From: an uncultured Beijerinckiaceae bacterium
GTDB lineage: Bacteria > Pseudomonadota > Alphaproteobacteria > Rhizobiales > Beijerinckiaceae
Assembly: GCA_937863205.1 (NCBI GenBank)
Contig: CALMGA010000414.1
Span: 1-7,910 of the forward strand
Reading direction: 5' to 3'
Length of the DNA stretch: 7,910 bases
A program made the translations under genes and the position numbers. The notes under the pieces were generated by a model, which ran no database searches, was not told the origin of the DNA, and was given only the letters and a program-made list of their open reading frames with translations. Of the stretch, positions 1 to 5,195 are shown in pieces. Position 1 is the stretch's first letter; each line of letters begins with the position of its first letter.

Positions 1-150
1 GGGGTGGGGAATGGCCGCGGTCATCTCGGCCACGGCGGCGAGACCGCAAATCGCGGTGACGCCCGGCGCATCTGTTGCCCGCAGCCAGCGCAGCCACAGG
101 CGCGCCGTTTCCAGCCGGAAGATGTCGTCGCAGCTGATGTCCGGGAACAT
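1..150 (-). CDS. GNAT-family N-acetyltransferase, N-terminal fragment
   Basis: First 50 codons of a gene that continues beyond the left edge. The start ATG is at 150. The translation opens MFPDISCDDIFRLETARLWL and continues with RWLRATDAPG and, near residue 46, AIPHP. The pattern 'L-x-T-x-R-L-x-L-R ... D ... iPxP' is the usual N-terminal strand and first helix of RimJ/RimL-type GNAT enzymes (Acetyltransf_3), which move an acetyl group from acetyl-CoA to an amine such as a protein N-terminus. The acetyl-CoA-binding motif would lie outside the window, so substrate cannot be judged. It follows rpmA by 40 bp on the same strand, as in many alphaproteobacteria where a GNAT gene sits between rpmA and obgE. 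The Shine-Dalgarno sequence is weak, so it may depend on read-through from rpmA. It is missing its 3' part only because the window ends. Confidence 0.8.
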   Translation of the reverse strand, partial: MFPDISCDDIFRLETARLWLRWLRATDAPGVTAICGLAAVAEMTAAIPHP

Positions 151-190
151 GACGGAAATCCCGGACGAGGGTGGGAAGACCCGGCCGCGG

Positions 191-460
191 TTACTCCGCC
201 GCGTCCGCCTGCGCCACCACCGACACGAAGGCCCGGCCGTTCGCCTTGGTGACGAACTGCACCTTGCCCTCGGCCTTCGCGAAGAGGGTATGGTCGGTGC
301 CGATGCCGACGTTGGTGCCGGGGTGCCACTTGGTGCCGCGCTGGCGTACCAGGATGTTGCCGCCGATCACGTGCTCGCCGCCGAACTTCTTGACGCCGAG
401 GCGCCGGCCGTCGGAGTCGCGACCGTTGCGGGATGAGCCGCCAGCTTTCTTATGTGCCAT
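191..460 (-). CDS. rpmA: 50S ribosomal protein L27
   Basis: An 89-residue protein beginning [20 protein letters not shown], the highly conserved L27 N-terminus, followed by [24 protein letters not shown] and [11 protein letters not shown]. Length and sequence are full and typical. L27 is a large-subunit protein whose flexible N-terminal tail reaches the peptidyl-transferase centre and helps tRNA positioning. The tail here begins directly at AHKK, without the cleavable extension seen in Firmicutes. A GGAG ribosome-binding site lies 8 nt before the ATG, and the stop is TAA at 191-193. It is the second gene of the rplU-rpmA operon, 84 bp after rplU, with a GNAT gene downstream. Confidence 0.98.
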   Translation of the reverse strand: MAHKKAGGSSRNGRDSDGRRLGVKKFGGEHVIGGNILVRQRGTKWHPGTNVGIGTDHTLFAKAEGKVQFVTKANGRAFVSVVAQADAAE

Positions 461-511
461 CTGAAATGCTCCAAAGCCCTCGCGCGAAACGATGGCTCGA
501 CGGAATGGATC

Positions 512-533
512 CCGGTCGGCTGATCGCGACCGG
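512..533 (-). promoter_or_regulatory. Intercistronic hairpin between rplU and rpmA
   Basis: A perfect 7-bp inverted repeat (CCGGTCG / CGACCGG) with an 8-nt spacer, lying in the 84-bp gap between the rplU stop and the rpmA start. In RNA it forms a compact GC-rich stem. No T tract follows it on the minus strand, so it is not a standard intrinsic terminator. It might act in mRNA processing or stability, or in setting the L21:L27 ratio; that role is inference. In DNA of this GC content, short stems like this also arise by chance. Confidence 0.4.
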
Positions 534-544
534 TTGGGAACGCG

Positions 545-859
545 TCAGCCCGCGACGAGGCCCGTGATGCGGACCCTGGTCAGGTCCTGACGATGGCCGC
601 GCTTACGCTTGGAATTCTGCCGCCTGCGCTTCTTGAAGGCGATCACCTTGGGACCGCGCTCCTGCGCCACGATCTCAGCGGCGACGCTGGCTCCGGGCAC
701 GAAGGGCGTGCCGAGCGTGGTGGCGTCGTCGCCGACGAACATCAACACTTCGTCAAAGGTGATGGCGTCGCCGGGCTCGCCGGCGAGGTGCATCACGGTG
801 ATCGTATCGTCGGCGGCAACGCTGTACTGCTTGCCGCCCGTCTTGATGACAGCGAACAT
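545..859 (-). CDS. rplU: 50S ribosomal protein L21
   Basis: A 104-residue protein starting [20 protein letters not shown], the diagnostic L21 N-terminus, and ending with the basic block [20 protein letters not shown] followed by [15 protein letters not shown]21 is a large-subunit protein that binds 23S rRNA; the Lys/Arg-rich loop is the expected rRNA-contacting segment. The length is normal for the family, with no long C-terminal extension of the kind some alphaproteobacteria carry. The start has an AGGA ribosome-binding site about 6 nt upstream. It is the first gene of the operon, with a recognisable promoter and a leader of about 95 nt. Within that leader, CTCGT (at 901-905 on the minus strand) can pair with ACGAG (867-871) next to the ribosome-binding site, which may tune translation. 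Confidence 0.98.
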   Translation of the reverse strand: MFAVIKTGGKQYSVAADDTITVMHLAGEPGDAITFDEVLMFVGDDATTLGTPFVPGASVAAEIVAQERGPKVIAFKKRRRQNSKRKRGHRQDLTRVRITGLVAG

Positions 860-931
860 GAAGATCCTCGTCGTGCTGCGGACTGCCGCGGGCGTGTCCC
901 ACGAGCGACCGGCTTCTTGTTTTTCGATGAA

Positions 932-955
932 GTCGCGGCGCGCGGGCGCCTCGAC
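932..955 (-). promoter_or_regulatory. 5'-end hairpin of the rplU leader
   Basis: On the minus strand GTCG-A-GGCGC, loop CCGC, then GCGCC-G-CGAC form a stem of 5 + 4 base pairs with one A/G mismatch. It starts at about the transcription start predicted from the upstream -10 box, so it would sit at the extreme 5' end of the rplU mRNA. Such 5' stems commonly protect against pyrophosphohydrolase/RNase E decay; this role is inferred. It is not the Firmicutes L21 leader as far as I can recognise. Confidence 0.4.
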
Positions 956-961
956 CCGGCA

Positions 962-990
962 GAGCTAGCCGTCCCGACCCGTCAAGTCAA
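962..990 (-). promoter_or_regulatory. Probable housekeeping promoter of rplU-rpmA
   Basis: On the minus strand a TTGACT -35 box (985-990) is separated by exactly 17 bp from TAGCTC (962-967) as the -10 box. The -35 is near-consensus; the -10 is only a partial match, as is usual in alphaproteobacteria. The predicted transcription start is around position 955, leaving a leader of about 95 nt before the rplU ATG. It lies in the 209-bp gap between rplU and the cNMP-binding gene, where an operon promoter is expected. The rest of this gap (991-1068) shows no other feature I can support. Confidence 0.6.
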
Positions 991-1068
991 CGGTCGTCGA
1001 AATGACGGCCGCCGATGGTCAATGATCTCCAGCGCGATGATTTTTTGCCCAAGCATGCCCGGGGCCGC

Positions 1069-1509
1069 TCAGCCGCTGAAGCTTCGACGTAGCGCCTCGT
1101 AATCATCGCGCAGGGCGAGGACGCGCGCGCTGACCTGCCGGTGGACGCGGCGGGCGCTGTGGGGATATTCGGTGAGTACGCGAAGGTAGAGCGAGCGCGG
1201 GATGCGTAGCACGCTGGCCGGCTCGCGCGTGGTCGCGGTCGCCGGCCGGGTGGTTTCCACCAGCAAGGCCGTTTCGCCCAGCAGGGTCGGCGGTCTGACG
1301 ACCACGGTGGGCCCGGCCCCTTCCAGGCTCACCGTGCCGCTCAGCACCACCAGGGCCCCGTCCGCCGGCTCGCCCTTGCGAAAGAGCACCTCGCCGACCC
1401 GCAGGATGCGCGTTTCCGCCGAAAGCGCGATCAGCCTCATCGCCTCCGCCTCGATCTCGCGGAAGGCGGCGAGGCTGGCCAGCATGCGCAGGTCGGCGCC
1501 GAGTGCCAT
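1069..1509 (-). CDS. Small cyclic-nucleotide-binding (cNMP/CRP-like sensor) domain protein
   Basis: A 146-residue protein made almost wholly of one cNMP-binding jelly-roll. Landmarks are FRKGEPADGALVVLSGTVSL (about 43-62) and the phosphate-binding cassette GETALLVETTRPATA at 78-92, which lines up with the PKA-type cassette GELALIYGTPRAATV. The glutamate that contacts the ribose (E79) and the arginine that contacts the cyclic phosphate (R88) are both kept, so it probably does bind a cyclic nucleotide. A helical tail (about 107-142) follows, but there is no room for the helix-turn-helix of CRP/FNR regulators, so it likely acts through a partner. The ATG at 1509 is preferred because it shares one base with the response-regulator stop (TGATG), indicating translational coupling. 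Longer in-frame starts would lie inside that gene. No signal peptide or membrane segment is seen; it should be cytoplasmic. Confidence 0.88.
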   Translation of the reverse strand: MALGADLRMLASLAAFREIEAEAMRLIALSAETRILRVGEVLFRKGEPADGALVVLSGTVSLEGAGPTVVVRPPTLLGETALLVETTRPATATTREPASVLRIPRSLYLRVLTEYPHSARRVHRQVSARVLALRDDYEALRRSFSG

Positions 1510-2198
1510 CACGGCACCAGCTTGTAGCCGCCGGCTTCCGTGACGAGCAGCAGTGCCTTGGTCGGATCGACCTCGATCTTCTGGCGAAGGCGGTAGATGT
1601 GCGTTTCCAGCGTGTGCGTGGTCACGGCGGCATTGTAGCCCCACACCTCCTTGAGGAGGATGTCGCGTCCGACCACGCCCTGGCCGGCCCGGTACAGGTA
1701 GCGCAGGATGGCCGTTTCCTTTTCCGTCAGGCGCAGCTTGCCGCCCTTGTCGGTGACGAGCTGCTTGGCGCCGGGTTGGAACGTGTAGGGGCCGATGCGG
1801 AAGCTGGCATCGTCGCTGCTCTCGTGGCTGCGCAGGTGTGCGCGCATGCGGGCCAGCAGCACGGCGAAGCGGAACGGCTTGGTGACATAGTCGTTGGCGC
1901 CGGCTTCCAGGCCCAGCACCGTATCGGCTTCGCCATCGTGGCCGGTCAGCATGATGACGGGGTTGTTGAAGCCGGCCTCGCGCAACGCCCTGACGGCGTC
2001 GCGCCCATCCATGTCGGGCAGGCCGACATCCATGATGACGAGGTCCGGCCGGTCCTGCTTGGCGAGGGCGACGGCGCTGCCGGCGTCGCGGGCCTGCACC
2101 GGCTCGAACTCCTCGTAAAGGGCGAGCTGCTCGGCCAAGGCGGCGCGCAGGTCGTCGTCGTCGTCCGCGATGAGGATTTTACGAACCTGCATCACCAT
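1509..2198 (-). CDS. OmpR/PhoB-family response regulator transcription factor
   Basis: A 229-residue two-domain regulator. The receiver domain (about 5-122) has the acidic cluster D12-D16, the phospho-acceptor D57 in DLVIMDVGLPDMDG, the switch residue T85 in VIMLTGHD and the conserved K107 in YVTKPF, so it should be phosphorylated by a histidine kinase. The C-terminal winged helix (about 133-228) includes LRLTEKETAILRYL, the recognition region TTHTLETHIYRLRQKI and the closing wing TEAGGYKLVP. ATG 2198 (MVMQVRKILI) is chosen because the receiver fold begins at once; ATG 2192 is an equally possible start, and further upstream starts would add a non-homologous tail. The Shine-Dalgarno sequence is weak. 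No histidine kinase lies in the window, so it is an orphan here. It is coupled to the cNMP-binding protein downstream and divergent from the L,D-transpeptidase, a candidate target. It is not CtrA by sequence. Confidence 0.95.
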   Translation of the reverse strand: MVMQVRKILIADDDDDLRAALAEQLALYEEFEPVQARDAGSAVALAKQDRPDLVIMDVGLPDMDGRDAVRALREAGFNNPVIMLTGHDGEADTVLGLEAGANDYVTKPFRFAVLLARMRAHLRSHESSDDASFRIGPYTFQPGAKQLVTDKGGKLRLTEKETAILRYLYRAGQGVVGRDILLKEVWGYNAAVTTHTLETHIYRLRQKIEVDPTKALLLVTEAGGYKLVP

Positions 2199-2312
2199 GC
2201 TCTGATTACAAGCCACCCGGAGCGGGCTGCCGATGGCGGGACGGCACTCCCGACCGCGGCGAAACCGTTGCCCCGCGATCATCGTCGCCGGCCCATCCAA
2301 GAGCAATCAGCC

Positions 2313-2921
2313 ATGCGCGAGAAAAGAGTGCCTTGTCGGAACGCGCGCCCGGTCCTGCGAACGCTCACGGTGAGGCGGGCCGCGCGCCTGCCGGGTGAAA
2401 GCGGTTCGAGGGGGCTTGTCAAGGCCGGCACGCTCACGCTTGCGTGTGCCATGGGGCGGACAGGCCTGACGAGGCGCAAGCGCGAGGGCGACGGGGCGAC
2501 GCCGGCCGGACGCTTGCGCGTGCTCCACGGCTATTACCGACCCGACCGCATCGGCCGGCCGTTCTGCCGGGTGCCCTTGCGGCCGCTACGCCGCGACGAC
2601 GGCTGGTGCGACGACCCGGCCTCGCCGGCCTACAACCGGCCGGCCCGGCTGCCGATGGCGGCGACCCACGAAGTGATGTGGCGCGACGACGGCCTTTACG
2701 ACGTGGTCTTCGTGCTCGGCCATAACGTCGCGCCGCGCCGCGCCGGCCGCGGCAGCGCCATCTTCCTGCACTGTGCCAAGTGGAGCGGCATGACGAGCGG
2801 CCCGGTTGGCGGCCGATCGATGGGCCTCAAGCCGACGCTGGGCTGCGTCGCCCTTCGGCCGGGCGACATGCGCCGCCTGCTCGGGCGCCTCGCCGCCCAT
2901 CCCGAACTCGTGATCATGTGA
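2313..2921 (+). CDS. L,D-transpeptidase family protein (YkuD domain, COG3786-like)
   Basis: A 202-residue protein with the YkuD-type catalytic domain. Visible motifs are CAMGRTGLTRRKREGDGATP (about 45-64), YDVVFVLGHN (129-138), the catalytic-site histidine in FLHCAKW (H153) and the nucleophilic cysteine C178 in TLGCVAL. L,D-transpeptidases join meso-diaminopimelate residues of peptidoglycan stem peptides (3-3 cross-links) or anchor proteins to the wall, in the periplasm. The family version with GRxGL..+K+EGDGaTPaG and xxGCVAL often has no clear signal peptide, and none is evident here: the N-terminus is Arg-rich and not hydrophobic, which leaves export unexplained. ATG 2313 has AAGAG 9 nt upstream; a GTG at 2328 is a possible alternative. 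The 114-bp gap shared with the divergent response-regulator gene should hold both promoters, but no convincing -35/-10 or operator repeat was seen there. Confidence 0.9.
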   Translation: MREKRVPCRNARPVLRTLTVRRAARLPGESGSRGLVKAGTLTLACAMGRTGLTRRKREGDGATPAGRLRVLHGYYRPDRIGRPFCRVPLRPLRRDDGWCDDPASPAYNRPARLPMAATHEVMWRDDGLYDVVFVLGHNVAPRRAGRGSAIFLHCAKWSGMTSGPVGGRSMGLKPTLGCVALRPGDMRRLLGRLAAHPELVIM

Positions 2922-2923
2922 CC

Positions 2924-2938
2924 GCGCCGGAGCGGCGC
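2924..2938. terminator. Small hairpin between two convergent genes
   Basis: GCGCC and GGCGC form a 5-bp all-GC stem with a 5-nt loop in the 21-bp gap between the L,D-transpeptidase stop (2921) and the glycosyltransferase stop (2943). The position suits a bidirectional terminator, but there is no T tract on either side and the stem is short, so this is weakly supported. Confidence 0.25.
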
Positions 2939-2942
2939 AATG

Positions 2943-4094
2943 TCAGGCCTCCGAAGGGTTCACCGTTTCGTTCTCGCCCGGCGCGTCGTCCCGCATCCGC
3001 ATCACCTGGCCGTTCCAGGTGAACGAGCTGCCGGTGAAGGCGGCAACCCAGAGAAGAGGCATCATCGCGTCGCGGAGCGCGATGGCGAACGGGGTGCGCC
3101 AGTCGCAGGGCCAGCCGCAGCCGAGCGCGAGGGCGACCTCGGCGGCGAACCACGAGGCAAGGTAGGCCGTGAGCACGAGCGGCACCGACCAGTCCAGCGC
3201 CGCCGCCGCCGCCGCCGCCGCCAGCGCGGGGATCAGCGAGCCGGCCAGGATCTCCGGCAGGAATTCGAGGGGAAAGGTGGCGCGCCGCAATCGTGCCCAG
3301 CGCAGCTGGCGGTTCCAAACCTGCGCGAGCGGCCGGCGGCCGAGCGGCTGCGGCGAGGGCGGCCCGAGGCGGACCTTCAGGCCCATGCGGCGCACCATCT
3401 TGGTGGTGGCGGCATCCTCGGCCGGCTCGGCGGCCAGCTCGCGCATGTCCGAGCGGTCGAGATCGGCCTTGCGATAGAACAGGGTCTTGCCCTGGGCGAA
3501 GCCCCGGCCGAAGCTGTCGACCGCATACTGCCAGCGCGCCTCGTGGGTGTTGAGGAAGGCGCATTCGAGATGCGCGCCGAAGCCGTCGGGCTCCGTGCCG
3601 CAGGGCGGGGCGGAGACGACAGCCGTGTCGGGCCGGAAGGTGGCTGCCAGATCCCCGAGGAAGCTCCTGGGCACCAGCACGTTGGAGTCGATGAAGACGA
3701 TCCGCTCGAAGGCGGCGTGGCGCCAGCCCTTCACCATGTTGTTGAGCTTGGGATTGCTGCCGATCCGATCCTCGCCGACGAAGAGCCGGGCGGCCACGTC
3801 CGGGTGCGCCGCGATCGCCGCGTCCACCAGCGGGATCACCGGATCGCCCGTCTGCGCGACGCAGAACAGCAATTCGAAGGTCGGGTACTCCAGCTCGAAG
3901 GCGGCCCGGATCGTGCGCGCGGAAAAGGTTTCCAGGCCGCACAGCGGACGCACCACCGTGACGCCGAAGTCCGGGCCGCAAGACTTGCTGGCCGGCTTGC
4001 GGTCGCGCGGCCGGCAGCGCATCCAGGCGATGCCAAGGGTCGCCAGATGAACGGTGAGGAAGAATCCGGCGAGCCAGCACAGAAAGGTCGGCAT
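2943..4094 (-). CDS. Membrane glycosyltransferase of the ceramide glucosyltransferase (GT21)/HpnI type
   Basis: A 383-residue GT-A enzyme with membrane anchors. One N-terminal segment (about 4-24) precedes the catalytic domain, and about three segments follow it (about 281-300, 304-328, 343-357). Motifs match the D1-D2-D3-(Q/R)xxRW signature of glucosylceramide synthases: VVRPLCGLE at 48-55, D84 in CVAQTGDP, GSNPKLNNMVKGW at 112-124, D136 in FIDSNV, D227 in AEDAATTK and R262-QL-RW (to W266). The family transfers a sugar from a UDP-sugar to a lipid alcohol on the cytoplasmic face: ceramide for GT21, or a hopanoid head group (N-acetylglucosaminyl transfer) for HpnI. Sequence alone does not settle which; no hpnJ/hpnK or squalene-cyclase genes are nearby. 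ATG 4094 is preferred over ATG 4133 because it has an AGG-type site about 8 nt upstream and starts just before the membrane segment. It is divergent from the substrate-binding gene and convergent with the L,D-transpeptidase. Confidence 0.87.
   Translation of the reverse strand: MPTFLCWLAGFFLTVHLATLGIAWMRCRPRDRKPASKSCGPDFGVTVVRPLCGLETFSARTIRAAFELEYPTFELLFCVAQTGDPVIPLVDAAIAAHPDVAARLFVGEDRIGSNPKLNNMVKGWRHAAFERIVFIDSNVLVPRSFLGDLAATFRPDTAVVSAPPCGTEPDGFGAHLECAFLNTHEARWQYAVDSFGRGFAQGKTLFYRKADLDRSDMRELAAEPAEDAATTKMVRRMGLKVRLGPPSPQPLGRRPLAQVWNRQLRWARLRRATFPLEFLPEILAGSLIPALAAAAAAAALDWSVPLVLTAYLASWFAAEVALALGCGWPCDWRTPFAIALRDAMMPLLWVAAFTGSSFTWNGQVMRMRDDAPGENETVNPSEA
3199..3222. repeat. (GCC)8 trinucleotide run encoding poly-alanine
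   Basis: Eight tandem GCC units inside the glycosyltransferase gene. On the minus strand they read as GCG alanine codons and give the run of eight alanines at residues 292-299, within the first C-terminal membrane segment. A run of identical triplets may vary in length by slippage without breaking the reading frame. Confidence 0.85.
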
Positions 4095-4131
4095 GATATG
4101 GACCTGCTTTACCCGTGTGCAGGGAGGAGGC

Positions 4132-4200
4132 ATGATCGCCCCGACCGTCGCGCGCAAGGTCGCCCGGCGGTCGGGGCCTCGATGCCTCGCAAATCTTTGA
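4132..4200 (+). CDS. Possible 22-codon leader ORF before the substrate-binding gene
   Basis: ATG 4132 follows a strong purine-rich sequence, AGGGAGGAGG at 4121-4130 (GGGAG is 5 nt from the ATG; AGGAGG only 1 nt). The frame runs 22 codons to TGA at 4198-4200. The product begins MIAPTVARKVARR and is basic, with four Arg and one Lys. It is out of frame with the substrate-binding gene and overlaps its first six codons. It also runs through the 4138-4177 hairpin, so ribosomes on it would unfold that structure. The strong ribosome-binding sequence serves no other plus-strand start I can find in frame. This is a prediction from layout only; no homologue is recognised and it may not be translated. 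Confidence 0.3.
   Translation: MIAPTVARKVARRSGPRCLANL
4138..4177 (+). promoter_or_regulatory. Inverted repeat / mRNA hairpin covering the substrate-binding gene's ribosome-binding site
   Basis: GCCCCGACCG (4138-4147) and CGGTCGGGGC (4168-4177) are a perfect 10-bp inverted repeat. Pairing continues inward with T4148/G4167 (wobble), C4149/G4166 and G4150/C4165, then after one mismatch three more pairs (4152-4154 with 4161-4163) around a 6-nt loop. The 3' arm contains GGGG (4173-4176), the only ribosome-binding-site candidate for ATG 4182, so the folded mRNA should hide it. It could be a translational switch, or as DNA the operator for a dimeric regulator of one or both divergent genes. It has no T tract. 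The gap is too short for a full cobalamin riboswitch and I see no match to one. Confidence 0.55.
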
Positions 4201-5195
4201 CGGAGTTGTTCGTCGTTCTGATGAAGGTGGCGGCCCTCGCGGTCATCTGCCAGCCGGCGTCGGCGGCGACGCTGACGGACTCGGTCAATCGAAGCGTCGA
4301 GATCCCCGCCGAAGTGGCGCTCGTCGTTCCCGCCGGCATTCCGGCTCAGATCCTCCTCCATGCCCTCGCCCCGGGCAAGCTCGGCGGCCTCGTCGAGCCC
4401 TTCGCGCCCGATCACGCCATCTATGTCGATGCCAACCTCGCCCGCCTGCCGCAGATCCCGCTGCTGACGCGAACGGATGCGTCCGGCGATGTCGCGGCGG
4501 TGGCCTCGCTGCATCCCGGCCTGGTGGTGGACTACGGCAGCACCGCGGCCCGCTACGCGGCGGCCGATGAAAAGATCCAGGCCGAGCTGAAGGTGCCGGC
4601 GGTGCTGTTTTCCGGCGGCCTCGACCAGGCGGCGGATACCGCGCGTCGGCTCGGCCAAGCCCTCGGCGCGGCCGAGCGCGGAAAGGTTGTCGCCGCCGCC
4701 ATCGAGGGTGTGCTGGCCAAGGTGAAGCCGGTGGCCGGCCTGCCCGATGCCGAGCGGGTGGCGGTGTACCTTGCCCGCGGCAGCGACGGGCTCGACGCCG
4801 CGCGCGCCGGCACCACCTTCGACGAGCCGATCCGTCTCGCCGGCGGCCGCAACGTGGTCACCGGCGGCGGCGGCGCGTTCCGCCCGATGAGCGTGGACGA
4901 GGTCAAGGCGCTGAAGCCTGCGGTGGTGATCGTTGCCGAAACGGAGGCTCTGCACGGATCCCTGCGCGCCGCCTTGCCGGCGGGCACCCGCTTCGTGCTC
5001 GACGCGGGCGAGCCCTACAAGGTGCTGACGGGTCCGCCCTCGGTCAACCGGCTCGCCGGCGTGCTCGCTCTGGCCGTCCTGCTGCACCCCGACAAGGTCC
5101 AGGCCGACCCCGAAGCGCTCACCCGCATCGAAACCGGCCTGTTCCCGATCCCGCCCGGCCTCAGCGAGCCGGCGCCGTTGCAAGTCCGGGAGTGA
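4182..5195 (+). CDS. Periplasmic ABC-transporter substrate-binding protein (TroA-like, iron-siderophore/haem/cobalamin type)
   Basis: A 337-residue exported protein. Residues 1-28 form a signal peptide: charged MPRKSLTE, hydrophobic stretch to about 22, and a cleavage site after ASA (28). The mature part begins TLTDSVNRSVEIP, like the 'xDxxGRxVxxP' opening of PF01497 binding proteins. It continues with ALAPGKLGGLVEP (61-73), which corresponds to the usual 'LaPd.lvG', then a lobe-one region with HPGLVVDYGS (111-120), a linking helix (about 150-182) and a second lobe with AGGRNVVTGGGGAFRPMSVD (220-239) and LKPAVVIVAE (244-253). Such proteins deliver ferric-siderophore, haem or corrinoid to an inner-membrane permease; the ligand cannot be read from sequence. 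No permease or ATPase gene is in the window, so it is an orphan here. ATG 4182 gives the best signal peptide; ATG 4221 would also leave a short one but has no good ribosome-binding site. Its end overlaps the convergent membrane-protein gene by 35 bp. Confidence 0.85.
   Translation: MPRKSLTELFVVLMKVAALAVICQPASAATLTDSVNRSVEIPAEVALVVPAGIPAQILLHALAPGKLGGLVEPFAPDHAIYVDANLARLPQIPLLTRTDASGDVAAVASLHPGLVVDYGSTAARYAAADEKIQAELKVPAVLFSGGLDQAADTARRLGQALGAAERGKVVAAAIEGVLAKVKPVAGLPDAERVAVYLARGSDGLDAARAGTTFDEPIRLAGGRNVVTGGGGAFRPMSVDEVKALKPAVVIVAETEALHGSLRAALPAGTRFVLDAGEPYKVLTGPPSVNRLAGVLALAVLLHPDKVQADPEALTRIETGLFPIPPGLSEPAPLQVRE

Noticed and set aside
1041..1068. T-run next to GCCC...GGGC, looking like a terminator for the cNMP-binding gene.
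   Set aside because: On the minus strand the run reads as A's after the stem, and on the plus strand the T's come before the stem, so the orientation is wrong for an intrinsic terminator of either strand.
2199..2306. 36-residue N-terminal extension of the response regulator from ATG 2306.
   Set aside because: The receiver fold starts at MVMQVRKILI; the extension has no family similarity, and would take up nearly all of the divergent promoter region.
1503..2312. Plus-strand open frame running through the response regulator into the L,D-transpeptidase, suggesting a 472-residue protein.
   Set aside because: The upstream part is the antisense of a motif-rich response regulator; the transpeptidase homology begins only after ATG 2313.
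4095..4181. Cobalamin or other riboswitch before the substrate-binding gene.
   Set aside because: The gap is 87 bp, too short for a cobalamin riboswitch, and no conserved core (B12 box) is visible; only the inverted repeat and leader ORF are supported.
2940..5195. Very long open frames on both strands across the glycosyltransferase and substrate-binding genes: the plus frame of the binding protein is open back to 2940, and the minus frame of the glycosyltransferase is open up to about 5183.
   Set aside because: In GC-rich DNA the antisense frame of a gene rarely has stops. Each half has clear family motifs on one strand only, and the antisense extensions are Arg/Gly/Ala-rich with no motifs. 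Fusion proteins are not supported.
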